Below, piece by piece: positions 1-10,393 of a stretch of 64,000 nucleotides of DNA. The position numbers and the translations under genes were made by a program. Origin of the DNA: Apoderus coryli (lineage: Eukaryota > Arthropoda > Insecta > Coleoptera > Attelabidae); contig OU452199.1 in the NCBI GenBank assembly GCA_911728435.2, positions 24,810,860-24,874,859 of the forward strand, given 5' to 3'. Each line of letters begins with the position of its first letter. Position 1 is the first letter of the stretch. The notes under the pieces were generated by a model. That model was not told the origin of the DNA. It ran no database searches and saw only the letters and a program-made list of their open reading frames with translations.

Positions 1-128
1 TCTAATTTTTTAAACTGTTCTGAAAATGTTATGAATGTTTTATCGGCTATGAGATCCTTAACAATATCACTTGCTATCTCTTTAGTGTAATTTTTTATTT
101 CCCTTTGTTGAGGCTCTGTAAAACCCAT
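1..128 (-). CDS. N-terminal start of a possible non-LTR ORF1, cut by the window edge
   Basis: An ATG at 128 (minus) opens a frame with no stop for the 42 codons up to the window start. The peptide begins MGFTEPQQREIKNYTKEI and is rich in charged residues and amphipathic helix, with no recognisable domain in the visible part. ORF1 proteins of insect CR1/Jockey-type retrotransposons often begin with this kind of short charged helix, and the surroundings are all mobile DNA, so an ORF1 start is my best guess. It could equally be the start of an unrelated gene. Confidence 0.35.
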   Translation of the reverse strand, partial: MGFTEPQQREIKNYTKEIASDIVKDLIADKTFITFSEQFKKL

Positions 129-446
129 GTTAAATTAATTTGTAAATACTTGAATATTATACTACGACCTTAGCTTTTTCCACAATCAATTACAACTTGA
201 CTTTATACTCAATCGAAAGGTTTTAATTTATTTATTAAAACTACGAAAGTCCGAGATAAATGCTCCACTTTTAACGGTATAAAATTAATATTTTGCCGGA
301 GCTGTAAACAGAACGTCTACTCGGTTCGGACGTACATACTACATCATTAAAACTTCCATATTTTTGCAAATACCTTACATTATTTATTAACATCTAAATT
401 TTTCACACTTCTAAGAGAACATGTTGACGTCACTTATATACTATAA
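129..446. other. AT-rich spacer, nothing recognised
   Basis: No open frame of note and no clear repeat. It may hold the 5' untranslated region of the minus-strand frame at 1-128, but no promoter motif can be supported. Confidence 0.5.
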
Positions 447-1026
447 TACTGGGTGTCCCATAATTAATTGTACACAGTAGAACTGCAGATTCCTTGGGTG
501 AAAATATCTCGGTCAATCCGGGAAAAGTGGGCTGGATTGTTACTAAATAGTTTCATGGGAATGATTTTTATCATCCAAGCCTATTTTGAGGAATTGTACA
601 TTTGCAAATTAAAATCTAAACGGATGCATCAGAAATTGGAATTATTGCAAATATCTCGAAAATAGTTGAGCGGAGCGACATTTACAAGGTATATCTTTTT
701 TATGTAACACTGATGAGAAAATAATTATATTTTGAATAAAAACGTAAATACACTAAGGCACAAAAAAGTTACATTTGTTTTTATGTAATGAGAGTACTGC
801 AGAGGGCGACCTCTAAAATTCATATCAAAATTATCAACAAATTCAAACTCCCGCCACATAATACCATGCAAAAAATATTGGTTCAAAACTACGTTATTTA
901 GGAAAATCGAAAACGATATTACCACTTTAGCAACCCTGTATCTCGAAGCTAAGCTAAGGTAAGTTTGGGCAAATCTCAAGAAATCTGCAGTTTTACTGTT
1001 TTCCATTAATTATGGGACACCCTGTA
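447..1026. mobile_element. 580-bp MITE with 21-bp terminal inverted repeats
   Basis: The left end (447-467) and the reverse complement of the right end (1006-1026) match over 21 bases with one mismatch; both ends read inward as TAC(T/A)GGGTGTCCCATAATTAA. The terminal TA could be the duplicated TA target of Tc1/mariner-type transposition. The interior has only short open frames on both strands with no transposase motif, so it is non-autonomous. Its right end lies about 9 bp from the end of a reverse transcriptase fragment, so it probably inserted into older LINE debris. Confidence 0.8.
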
Positions 1027-1034
1027 TAGGCTTC

Positions 1035-1274
1035 TTAATCTGGTATAGGTAGGTGCCTAGAAAAAAGTTTAAGGCTGTATAATGACGCAAGCAGCAAATG
1101 TTTGCAGAAATTAAGGTTAAAAGATGAGACCTTAAGATATTTAAAAGCGGCAGGAATTTTATTATATATGTGAAAAATACTATATGTGAAAGACCTTTTG
1201 AACAGTACTGTTCTATGTAGTGGTGGGGATAGAAGTCCCTGTTGGATTCTTGTGGTGTCTCCGTTGTTCTTCAA
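1035..1274 (-). pseudogene. C-terminal fragment of a CR1/Jockey-type reverse transcriptase ORF
   Basis: A 79-codon minus-strand frame contains the pattern RTVLFKRSFTYSIFHIYNKI followed by P, a spaced leucine and KHLL. This resembles the tail of CR1/Jockey-group ORF2 proteins, where a conserved 'kSf...iYNkiP' stretch precedes a short C-terminal helix. No catalytic RT motif is present. The upstream sequence (1275-1397) is full of stops in all frames. It is separate from the CR1-like element to its right, whose own ORF2 ends at 1588. Confidence 0.55.
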
Positions 1275-1397
1275 CTAACACTGAATTGTTAAATTTGCTG
1301 GTTATTGTTTTATGGAAACTAATACACTATAAGCTGAATTTTTCGAACATTTCTTTAATATTATAACATACAAAAATTTAAGTCTGTTCTTGAGCAG
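1275..1397. other. Degenerate sequence between two LINE fragments
   Basis: AT-rich, with stops in all frames. Possibly decayed sequence of the RT fragment to its left; nothing more can be supported. Confidence 0.3.
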
Positions 1398-1587
1398 TAA
1401 TAATAATAATAGCTTTATTGTTCTACAGTAAAAAAATACTTATAATATATATATAATATTGATACAACAGTATAGTAATATCAAAAACAAAAAAAAAAAA
1501 AACAAAACTAATGTATTTAAGAATTATACATATATAGCTATAAAATGTAACTTAAAAACAAAGATAAAAAAAGGAAATACAGAGCCA

Positions 1588-3740
1588 TCAAGCTGGTTCA
1601 AGTACCCTGATAGCTGATTTTAAAACCGCATCAAGTGATTCAAAAATAATATCACAATCACTGCACACAAGATTATATGTGGAACACATGGTATATACAG
1701 GTGACTTTATTATTAGGTTCGTATGCGGTCTGTCATTATAAAAGGTCGAACTGCCTCTAGAGTTAACTCTGGGAACCAAAAAATTTAGTCTCTGCAAAAG
1801 CTCAGGTACGTCCAGTTTATTGTGCAAGACGCCGTAAAGAAACTTAACACTACACAGCTGTCTCCTTAAACCCAAACTCTGATACTGAAATACATCACAC
1901 AAATATACAGTCGATACATCATGCTGCGGATAAGAACCGTTTAACCTAAAATACAGAAATTTCAAGAATTTGCGTTGAACTTTCTCAATCATCTGGTTAT
2001 AGCAACTATAATATGGGTACCAAACAATCGAACAAAGTTCTCAACGTGCTTATATCCACGAAAGACCTAGAATTCCTCACTAAGAAGCCATACGCCCTAG
2101 CGGTCCTCGAAACCATGCTCAGTATGTGCTCAGAGAACGCAAATGCATTATCAAACGTAACACCAAGGTCCCTGACGGAATCACATCTAGGAATGACATC
2201 ATGATTCACGGCGTAATTAAAGACAGTGCATTCTGTTTTTCTCGTAAACGTAACCACTTTGCATTTCGATGAATTGAGGGCAAGCTTGTTAGTATCACAC
2301 CATTCCCCTATTGCACGAAGATCATCCTGTAATCTCACACAATCATCGATAGTATTTATAGGCGAAAATATCTTGACATCATCCGCATACAACAATCTGG
2401 AACACAATAATGATTCCGCAAGATCATTAATAAATAGGAGAAACAAAAGAGGTCCAAGGTTTGATCCCTGTAGAACACCCGATCTTACACAATAAGTTTC
2501 CGATTTAAAGCCGTTGTAGTAGACGAATTGTTGTCTTTGGCTTATATAGGACTTCATTAACGCTATTGAGCATAGTCCAATTTCAAATTGATACAGCTTC
2601 CCAAGTAACACCGAGTGATCTATCCTGTCAAATGCCTTGGCAAAATCTGTATATATAGCATCAACCTGACCTCGTTTGTCCAGAATTTCGGACACGCATT
2701 GACTAAATATAGTCAGATTCGTGACAGTCGATCTACCTGTAATAAATCCATGCTGATATGGGCTAAGCATTGGTTTAACATGCTGATACATACGATGGTA
2801 AAATATAATCTCAAACACCTTTGAAAAATTCGACAGAATAGCTATCGGACTGTAATTCGTAATTAAAGACTTATCATCAGATTTGAAAACAGGACAGACC
2901 CTTGCCAACTTCCACTCATTAGGAAACATCTGCGTTCTACAAACAAGATTAAAAATAATTGAAAGAGGGGCTGCAAATACACCAATAGAATCCTTAATCA
3001 GAAACGACGGAACACCATCTGGTCCCGCCGTGCACTTATTTTATAATTTTCGTGAAGCGTCAATGATATCCTGTTCAGAAATATCACCGAGCAAAGGATC
3101 CGCCTTAATGTTTGGCAACGCGCCATCATTAGAAAATACAGATGAATCAATATAGACACTTTCGAAGTAATTCGCAAAAGCATTGACTATCTGTTGAGGA
3201 TCCTCAAAAGTACTGTCCCGAAACTTCATAGCTCCAGGCAATCTCGTAGTAAAGTTCCGAGCATTAATAAAACTCCAAAAAGCTTTAGGATTCTCCTTAA
3301 CATTTGACTCAGCAATGCGAGCAAATTCGTCAAATGCCTCAGTAATCTGGCGTTTAACCATATACCTCATCTCCCTAAATTTGTTATAATAAAATGTACT
3401 ATTAGAACGTTTGTATTTTTTGTGAAGAGAAGCTTTCAGTTTTATGTTTTTAATAATCTCTGGGGTGTACCATGAGGGATATTGATGGCGGAACGTTTTA
3501 TACAATGGCACAAAAGTATCAATGAGACGATAAACATGCATGTAAAAAGCCGATACAGCCTCATTAACATCATTAACACTACTCAGGTAAGACCAGTCTG
3601 AGTGTATAAGGGCATCATACAAACCAACAAAATCGGCCTTTCGGAAATTCCAAGATTTCCAAGATTTGATAAATATAACTGTTGCGTTTTAGATCGCAGA
3701 CCTCTAGTGCTCTGATAGTAGCAAGTGATATTGGCAGAGT
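1588..3740 (-). pseudogene. CR1-like ORF2: endonuclease stub plus reverse transcriptase, broken
   Basis: The frame first shows an endonuclease start (YYQSTRGLRSKTQ, about 3670-3712). Within about 30 bases it jumps to the linker that normally precedes RT (WNFRKADFVGLYDAL, near 3610-3655), so roughly 200 residues of nuclease are deleted. The RT then runs 3041-3622 and 2006-2929 in one frame, interrupted by a single in-frame TAA just before CTAGPDGVP. It contains AFDRIDHSVLLGKL and the catalytic YADD (about 2386-2397). A frameshift near 1993-2006 moves the C-terminal part (IEKVQRKFLKFLYFR, stop at 1588) into another frame. Confidence 0.8.
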
Positions 3741-3746
3741 CACTAA

Positions 3747-4799
3747 TTAGTGCTGGTCGTTTTTTGGCTCAATCAATTGGGGGACACCCCTTATATATTT
3801 CATTATAAGTTGCTCACCCTGTGATCGCCAGAGTCGCAGTTCATCCAGCAATTTCTTAACATGTTGTCGCTGCTGAGGAGTCTGATCACAGTTGATACGA
3901 ATATCGCTACCCGTCTCCAACAGAATTTTTTTTCTTTTCATGCACTGAGCAACCAATCTCTCGCTTTGCAGCGTGACCTTCAATGGTCGATCAGATGACT
4001 CCAAGTTCCGCCTCCCAAGTCTAATCAGTCCCAGCTCATCAGCATCAACATCCATCTTCAAAACCCTGAACATTTCCCTTAATTTAGTTCTATCATGCTG
4101 AATTCGGTTTTCAGCATTCTGATCTTTGCTTTCACCAACATTATAAATAACTATATTTTTGGATCTGGTTGACCTGTCCTGGATTTCCTGATACCAGCTC
4201 TCAGCTGCACCGCCACTATTTACTTGATGTAATGGCCTATCGCTATTTATTTTTGATCGCAATTCATCGACCTGAGTTGACAACGAGTTAATTTTTCCAT
4301 TCATCTCAGACATCTTTTCAGACTTCTCTTCTCTAATTTGTTTTACTTCATTCAGAACTTGTGAAAGAACCCTGGATTGTTCCACAAAAACATCAAACAT
4401 CCTCGAAATAACAGCCATTAAATCGCGTACGTTTGCATTCTTTTTGGATTGAACCTGATGAACCATCCTCCTTACATCACCGAAGGAACAGTCGGTACCC
4501 TTATCGGATAATCTGGCATCAATATCACTCGACAAATGAGACCCCGAAATGGATCCTGAACGCTTAGATGATGTGCCACTACCACCCATAGAGATTCTTC
4601 GTACTACCATATTTTTACAGACTTTACATTCCCAATTATGGTCACCGTTTTTCACTGATGCTGCATAAACTTTGTTGAAATCTGCAGTAGGCAAATCCGA
4701 GCATCCTTTATGGACCCACCCACAACACGAAGCACACTCGATTCCACGTTGATTCTTCGAAAAAGTACGCTCACATACTGGACACACTGTATTTTCCAT
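3747..4799 (-). CDS. CR1-like ORF1 with PHD-like zinc finger
   Basis: About 350 codons from the ATG at 4799; an upstream ATG at 4868 is possible, but the zinc finger starts directly after the 4799 ATG. Residues 6-60 hold CPVC, CASCC, a WVHKGC motif and a final CKVC, matching a PHD/zinc-ribbon arrangement seen in ORF1 of CR1-group elements, where the protein is thought to bind element RNA or chromatin. A coiled coil rich in E, K and S follows at about residues 115-185, then a basic region of about 100 residues resembling the esterase-less ORF1 C-terminal nucleic-acid-binding domain. The stop overlaps the start of the ORF2 stub. The frame itself is intact even though its element is not. Confidence 0.7.
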   Translation of the reverse strand: MENTVCPVCERTFSKNQRGIECASCCGWVHKGCSDLPTADFNKVYAASVKNGDHNWECKVCKNMVVRRISMGGSGTSSKRSGSISGSHLSSDIDARLSDKGTDCSFGDVRRMVHQVQSKKNANVRDLMAVISRMFDVFVEQSRVLSQVLNEVKQIREEKSEKMSEMNGKINSLSTQVDELRSKINSDRPLHQVNSGGAAESWYQEIQDRSTRSKNIVIYNVGESKDQNAENRIQHDRTKLREMFRVLKMDVDADELGLIRLGRRNLESSDRPLKVTLQSERLVAQCMKRKKILLETGSDIRINCDQTPQQRQHVKKLLDELRLWRSQGEQLIMKYIRGVPQLIEPKNDQH

Positions 4800-4880
4800 T
4801 CTGGTATACAGAAATCTGAATTGTTTATATTGTTTAGAAAACAGATAAGGTTCTGTAGGTACTAGCAAAGATGTACATTA

Positions 4881-5445
4881 ATCTTTGGTACTAGTTTCTT
4901 CTTATCACGCACATTATTTATCACAATGCATTAAACACTGATAAAGCAAACTTACGTTAGAGTCTAAACTATTAGAATAACGAATAACACCAATAGATTC
5001 AGTGTAATTTTCTGAACATTTTGATATAAACTACAATTTAATTGCGTGATATAAACCACAAGAACATACTTATTTTACGGAGAGAAAACGACCGTGATTC
5101 TTTCTTGTATGATAACTTCTACTTTTAGCAGTGTAGTTAAGAGAGTGATACAAAAGCATATAAAACAAAGCGCGCCAAAGCACACCTGTGCGGTGTTGAC
5201 GCTGTTACTTAGATTTCTTAAAAAACTAATAAATATAACAAAACTCAACATTCTGCCGACCTTGAAATTTCATAATTTCAAAATAACTAATTAATATTTT
5301 TTAATCAAAAGAAATGAACAACAAGAAAAATTCAAACATTTCGTAAGAAAATCAACTTACTAACAAATAACTAAATAAATTAAAATTAATGACAATTTTT
5401 TATTTTTCAAGTAATAACGTTAAAGTTGAACGTCAATATTTTACA
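4881..5445. other. AT-rich spacer, possible 5' UTR of the CR1-like element or BEL 3' flank
   Basis: No convincing open frame (a 66-codon plus-strand frame at 5094-5294 has no recognisable motif). Part may be the CR1-like 5' untranslated region. Because the foldback element to the right sits beside the BEL/Pao 3' end, part may also be the displaced BEL 3' LTR; I could not match it to anything on the far side of the BEL body. Confidence 0.35.
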
Positions 5446-6858
5446 TACAGGGTGAGTCACGAGGAACTGTACATACTTCTACCATAAGTAGAGGCACGTT
5501 AGGGGATTATCAAATGACCATTAAAAAATGGCTCCTTGTTTTCATTATTAATATACAGGGTGAATTATGAATTTTCACCAAAACAATATTTCGTCATATC
5601 TTTTCAATGATTAAGTCGATTTATCTCAATTTTTTATAAAAGTGTGTTTTGGTGTCTGGCAACTAACTGACATACTCTGAATTGAAAAAATCCAGGTCCG
5701 TCTTTGAGAAAATTTGTGGGACTGCTTCATATTCAACACTTCACCCTGTATATGATTTTTCAAAAATCTGACATAATTTTTTCAGAGAGCATAAATAGAC
5801 AGTTAGACCTGGGTATCTGAATTTTTTGTTACACTCACGTCACATTTGCAATTATAAAAGATGTTCAAAATGATATCCATCTGCCTTAATACACTTTTCT
5901 TGACTAATGTTTAAATGTGTAATGAACTTTCTGATTGTCAGTGTGTCATTTCTGGTAATATTGCAACAGTGAATAATTCTGTTAATGAGCTGTTGTGTTT
6001 TATAATCGTAATGTTTATTAAATTGTTTTTACTTTGTTCCACATTGTTAAAACTGTTTTATTGTTTGGTTATTGTTTTTTATTTTATTTCTTAATTTATG
6101 AATAAACATTTCCCTGGCTTGTTCATTTCATTCCGATTAAAATAATTAGACACATCGGTTTTCCTCAAACAAATGAAAAAACTAGGTTATTACAATCATT
6201 TTTTATCTGTTTTCTGTCTATTACGGGTGGAAAAAGTTACATACCGGGTGAATTATTGGGATGAACCAGATATGCCAGATTTTTAAATCCGGCCCTGTAA
6301 ATCAATTCAAATGATGGTATTTATCATACTGGAGCACAGTGTGTGTAGTTTGTGTCAATTTTGAAGATTTCTTTTTAATAAGTAAACATTATTTTACAGT
6401 AAGATACTTCATTATTGCCAATTTTCAATTTGGCTCTAAAATGAATCTTTAATTGGAAATGTGATGTGAGTGTAACAAAAAATTCATATACCCAGGTCTA
6501 ACTGCCTATTTATGCTCTCTGAAAAAATTATGTCAGATTTTTGAAAAATCATATACAGGGTGAAGTGTTGAATATGAAGCAGTCCCACAAATTTTCTCGA
6601 AGACGGACCTGGATTTTTTCAATTCTGAGTATGTCAGTTACTTGCCAGACACCAATACACACTTTTATAAAAAAATGAGATAAATCGACTTAATCATTGA
6701 AAAGATATGACGAAACATTGTTTTGGTGAAAATCCATAATTCACCCTGTATATTAATAATGAAAACAAGGAGCCATTTTTTAATGGTCATTTGATAATCC
6801 CCTAACGTGCCTCTACTTATGGTAGAAGTATGTACAGTTCCTCGTGACTCACCCTGTA
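5446..6858. mobile_element. Foldback Tc1/mariner-type element with ~410-bp inverted arms
   Basis: The left arm (5446 to about 5854) and right arm (about 6450 to 6858) are inverted copies at high identity, each beginning TACAGGGTGAGTCACGAGG. Each arm also contains a second internal copy of the CAGGGTGAA-type end near 5557 and near 6740, plus a third near 5740 and 6555, as if several end sequences are stacked. The centre (about 5855-6449) retains the tail of a transposase reading frame. TA at both extremities fits TA target duplication. It abuts the BEL/Pao pol end at 6877. Confidence 0.8.
5852..6009 (-). pseudogene. C-terminal remnant of a Tc1/mariner (IS630-type) transposase
   Basis: Reading on the minus strand, about 52 codons end in KADGYHFEHLL and a TAA at 5852-5854. 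The end pattern C-I-x-x-x-G-x-H-F-E-H-L-L is typical of the extreme C terminus of Tc3/mariner-like transposases in insects. No DDE catalytic residues remain, and further upstream (beyond about 6010) the frame is lost. The stop lies at the junction of the left arm and the centre, so the left arm is effectively the 3' untranslated end of the parent transposon. Confidence 0.55.
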
Positions 6859-6876
6859 TAAACGCTTAAAACAAAA

Positions 6877-7700
6877 TCAATCGTTATTTACCGGTAACAC
6901 ACTAATTTTAGTGACGCACCGCTTTAGAATAGCGTTTTTCACTTTAACACTCACTACACGAATGTGTTCATCAGCACCTGAGTGTACCTTAAGTATTCTA
7001 CCAATCTTTCATACTAACGGAGCAGTATCATCATGTACGAGAACACATTGTCCGACCTTATGCTGGTCATTTGCAACTTGCCATTTTGGACGTTCTTGTA
7101 AAGTATGTAAATAGTTACAAGACCAATTACGTTCAAACTGTTCAAATAATGTACGCAGTTGTTTATAATGGGATGTCAAACCTTGACGTCTATCTTCGAT
7201 GGGAGCCTCTGGTAAAGCCATTAGAGATGACCCAATTAAAAAATGACCAGGTCTTCTGGATTCTCCGTAAGCGGTACTAGGGGTCGGGAAGTTACTATAG
7301 ACTCGATTTGTACAAGTAACGAGTAAAAATTCTCATAAGTTAATAATACATTTTGAAGAACCCTTTTTAAGTAGTGTTTAGTAAGTCGCACAGCGCTCTC
7401 CCACAAACCACCAAATGTGGCGATCGTGGCGGAATAAAATGCCAATTTATACGGTTTTCGCACAAGAAACCTTGGAACGTTACATCATTTATTCCATCTA
7501 AAATGTTTTTAGCGCCGACAAAATTTGTCGCGTTATCCGAATAAACATTAGAAGAGAAGAGTCCCCTTCGAGAATTTCATCTTTTAAAAGCGTTCACAAA
7601 ACTGTTAGTTGACAATTCCGATACTAACTCAATGTGGATTGCCTTGGACGAAAAACAAATAAATATACATATCCATACCTTAATAGATTTGGTATTTCGT
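6877..7700 (-). pseudogene. BEL/Pao integrase core and C-terminal domain, broken
   Basis: Working from 5' to 3' on the minus strand: an integrase core with AIHIELVSELSTNSF and [10 protein letters not shown] (about 7500-7650), then [16 protein letters not shown] and QIESIVTSRPL (7236-7463), which carries the final catalytic Glu of the D,D-35-E triad, then the DUF5641-type domain (LTSHYKQLR, LQERPKW, VLVHDDTAPL at 7009-7221; then KIGRILKVHSGADEHIRVVS) to a stop at 6877. A frameshift lies near 7225, a tryptophan codon after DDTAPLV has become a stop, and there is another break near 7480-7500. Confidence 0.75.
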
Positions 7701-8447
7701 AAAAAACTATTTTAAATAAAGAATCTTGAATAAGTGGTTCGACCTTCAACACATCATTTAGCGATATACTAGACGTCGTTTTACTCGATGCGTCGAATAC
7801 GACGCGAAGTTTTGTTGTAAGTAAAGACTCCTTAATTACTGAATGATGTGGTAAGAATTAATTAAATGAATACTCTATATTATCAATATTTATTTCAGAC
7901 ATATGTCCCATACTAAGATACTCATTCATAAAATTTACGTATTTTTCTTTAAGATTTGGATTTTTTATTGACTTACGCTCTAAAGATTGGAATCTGTTAA
8001 CTGCAATATTGTATGACTCACCTAGCTTTGAAAGGTTAGAACGAAACGGTAAACGGAGAATAAATTTGCCATCATTATTCCTGCTAAAAGTTTTTTGAAA
8101 ATGTGTTTCAACTTCATTTTCTTCCCTTGTGTAATTATTTTATAGTTAGGTATCTCTTCGAGTAACCAAAACCTTTCTATTTTATTTTCAATTTCATTAT
8201 TTAGTGACTTGGAAAAATTACAACGAGAAATATTTGGGGTGTACGTCGAAATAAATGTCCCCGCCACTATCCAACCTAATTTGGAATTTTGTAAAGTCGG
8301 ACAATTTTTACCCAAAGATATTTGACCCTGTAAAAGTAAATTATAAAAAATCCCGGCTCCTAAAAGTAGGTCAACCGTACCAGATTCATTAAAATAGGGA
8401 TCAGACAAATTACTAATTACTTGGTAAATTAAAATCAGATATATCAA
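7701..8447 (-). pseudogene. BEL/Pao protease C-terminal region and N-terminal part of RT
   Basis: The frame at 8022-8447 shows DLLLGAGIFYNLLLQGQISL and LQNSKLGWIVAG, typical of the region after the Pao protease, then IERFWLLEEIP, which opens the pol polyprotein linker. In another frame at about 7720-8090 the sequence continues with HHSVIKESLLTTKLRVVFDA and ISLNDVL, the first RT motifs. It then jumps to integrase near 7700, so the RT catalytic core and RNase H are deleted. At least one frameshift separates the two parts. Confidence 0.7.
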
Positions 8448-9213
8448 ACGTATCTTGAGGAGTATCAGTCGTAATTTGATCGGATACTAAAAATTGTAGA
8501 TCAAAATTATAATTTGAATGTATAGATTTGATGCGAGCGTGGTGTATGTTACTAGCATGACCATTTATACCTACAACCTGTATGTTAACTTTGCTTGGTT
8601 CAATATTTAGACGCTCAAAAAGGTCTTTAGTCACGAAATTTGACTGTGAACCACAGTCGAGTAGAGCACGACAATTTACTGCATTTCCCTCATTAATACG
8701 TAATACGTACTTCTGAAAGTTATCTAAGAAGGTTCGAACGGAAATAAAAGAATCTTTATTGACATTTGTCAAATCAAATAGTTGCTTCATGTGATTTTTA
8801 ATAATAAATTTTTTATTTTCATATCTATCCTGAAGTAAGCCTAACGCTACAGAATAGTTAGATTCCGATATTTCCAGCGACTCTATTATTTGAGCTGCTT
8901 CTCCTTTTAAAGATGCTTGTAAATAATATTTTTGTATTTTAGATAACAACGGGTTTTTATCGATAATAGCGATAAACGTGTCGAAAAAACTTGAAAATTT
9001 TTCGTCAGCCCCATGATACTCTGGCAAAACTATTGGAGGTAATTTAACATTAGAGAGGGAACCGGAGAACCCGGCCGAGGCATTTTGAGGCAGTGAACTA
9101 GTGTGACTTACTGCTCTCTGCTCCTGTTGACTTTCAAAATGGTCGTGTACAATTTCTTTAGCTTTGGAAACTATAGCAAAGAAATCGTCTTCAAATAAAT
9201 CCCTTTCGGTCAT
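8413..9213 (-). pseudogene. BEL/Pao gag (DUF1759-like) joined to aspartic protease (DUF1758-like)
   Basis: The first about 165 residues match the Pao gag core: LPPIVLPEYHG, FSSFFDTFIAIID, KIQKYYLQASLKGEAAQII and LLQDRYENK. The frame then passes directly from FLDNFQKYV to the protease start RALLDCGSQSNFVT. Normally zinc knuckles lie between these parts, so an in-frame deletion has removed the rest of gag. The expected catalytic DSG/DTG is DCG here. The frame is open for 266 codons, but its true N terminus lies upstream across a stop. Confidence 0.75.
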
Positions 9214-9446
9214 ATTTTATTCTGCCTCATCGTAAATTTCTAATTCAGATTGAGTAGTATTGAATTCATCGATAAGTAATTCGATTTTCTGTGTGCGATT
9301 ATTTCAGATATTTTTGCTTGATTTTTTAAATCATTAATAATTTTTTTAAATTGAGTCAATTGGCCCTTTAATTGACCACGACGCGCTACTAAACGGGTCA
9401 CGGTTTGTTGGATTTGTATATCCTGATCTGTTTGTTCGTTACTCAT
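9214..9446 (-). pseudogene. BEL/Pao gag N-terminal piece
   Basis: Starts at the ATG at 9446 and contains TRLVARRGQLKGQLTQFKK, the basic helix found at the start of many insect Pao gag proteins. A frameshift near 9300 and a stop just before the next ATG (9213) separate it from the gag core. In the shifted frame the reading LIDEFNTTQSELEIYDEAE links the two pieces. Confidence 0.65.
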
Positions 9447-10200
9447 CTTTTAATAATTTTGTTTAAAGTAAAAATTTGGTTTTTATGATAAGTTTCAGTA
9501 TATACAGGGATGTTTTTTTTTAGGTGCTGTAGTTATACACAGTTCATTTTTGAATGTGTTATTGATTTGCACAATCAATAACACGTTCAAAAATTTAACA
9601 TTTTTTTCAGATTGCAATTGAATAACTTTATAAAGTTTAGAAATTTTTATCAAAAGCACTTTAAATTTATATACGGGGTGAGTCAGACATGTATTTCTTT
9701 ATTTTGTTAAGGACAAAAAAGTAATATTTGGAATATTTTTTTTTTTGATTTTTTTAGATTGCAATTCAAGATTTCTTTAAAGGAGAAACTATAAGCTCCT
9801 AGAGGTTATCTACGGGGTAACTCAAAAATGTTTCTATTTATTATTTAAGACTTTTAGACACGGCAGAACTTTATCTGCGATAGGTTACTTTTTCTTTTTT
9901 TCTATTATCAGTCAAGAATACATTAGGGTGAAAGTATATAGTTCCTAGATGTTATCTACGGGGTAGCTCAAAACATTTCCCACTCATTTATTAATGCCCT
10001 TAATAAATTTATCGATGTAGGAAGTAAAAATTGATTTCTTTGATATTTTTTTGAGTTTCACTATATACAGAGGAGTTTTTAAGTTTTGTAGTTATACAAT
10101 TTGGATACAAGGGAACTCAAAAATGTTTTAACTTATCTTTTAAGATTTTTTTTTGGGCACAGCAAAACCTAATTAATAGTAAAACTTTTGAGTTTTCTTA
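9447..10200. repeat. Diverged repeated spacer left of the array
   Basis: Phrases of the type 'ATATACAGGGATG...', 'TACGGGGTGAGTCA', 'CTACGGGGTAACTCAAAAATG', 'CTACGGGGTAGCTCAAAACATT' and 'ATATACAGAGGAG...' recur at roughly 9497, 9672, 9811, 9953 and 10067, about 115-175 bp apart, each followed by T-rich sequence. They are too diverged to define a clean unit. The region may include the BEL 5' LTR or leader, but I could not prove it. Confidence 0.45.
9547..9593. repeat. Hairpin-forming inverted repeat
   Basis: TTTTTGAATGTGTTATTGAT and its near-perfect inverse (one mismatch) flank a loop of about 7 bases. Role unknown. Confidence 0.7.
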
Positions 10201-10204
10201 TTTG

Positions 10205-10362
10205 TTAGAATGGTCTCATAAAATTTATTTAAGGATAAGTGTTAAGACAGATGAGGCATGCACATTGCATGCCTTAAGCTGCACTCATGCCTTTTCAATT
10301 GTGTATTATTGATTGTTTGATTTATTGATTTCTGTAAAAATGTACGCAATTTGAATAAAGAC

Positions 10363-10363
<1 letters not shown>
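10205..10363 (+). mobile_element. 3' end of a plus-strand LINE-like element ending in an (ATT)n tail
   Basis: The sequence ends in GAATAAAGACT directly followed by (ATT)n at 10364. The minus-strand CR1-like element at 1398 ends almost identically (CAATAAAGCT then (ATT)n), so this looks like the 3' terminus of a related element in plus orientation, with a short palindrome GCATGCACATTGCATGC near 10257. No coding sequence remains. Its tail is the first TAA tract of the array. Confidence 0.5.

Positions 10364-10393
<30 letters not shown>

Larger units (their letters stand above)
1398..4880 (-). mobile_element. CR1-like non-LTR retrotransposon, internally deleted
   Basis: On the minus strand this reads ORF1 (zinc finger plus coiled coil), a stub of the endonuclease, the reverse transcriptase, then a 3' end with AATAAAGCT followed by (ATT)4-5 at 1398-1416. 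Two-ORF layout, PHD-like ORF1 and a short-repeat tail instead of poly-A are features of the CR1 group. Almost the whole apurinic endonuclease domain is missing and ORF2 is broken by a stop and a frameshift, so this copy is dead. The 5' limit near 4880 is approximate; no target-site duplication could be identified. Confidence 0.75.
6877..9446 (-). mobile_element. BEL/Pao LTR retrotransposon body, internally deleted and decayed
   Basis: On the minus strand the order is gag, aspartic protease, start of RT, end of integrase, then the DUF5641-type C-terminal domain: the order of insect BEL/Pao elements. The body is only about 2.6 kb, roughly half of what a complete gag-pol needs. The RT palm, RNase H and N-terminal integrase are missing, and stops and frameshifts are scattered throughout. 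I found no clear LTR pair; the 3' side is occupied by a foldback element. Confidence 0.8.

Noticed and set aside
725..1006. 93-codon minus-strand frame inside the MITE
   Set aside because: No transposase or other motif; it sits in a non-autonomous inverted-repeat element and is best explained by chance.
6877..9446. Endogenous retrovirus with envelope
   Set aside because: The gag, protease and integrase motifs are of BEL/Pao type and no envelope-like frame is present.
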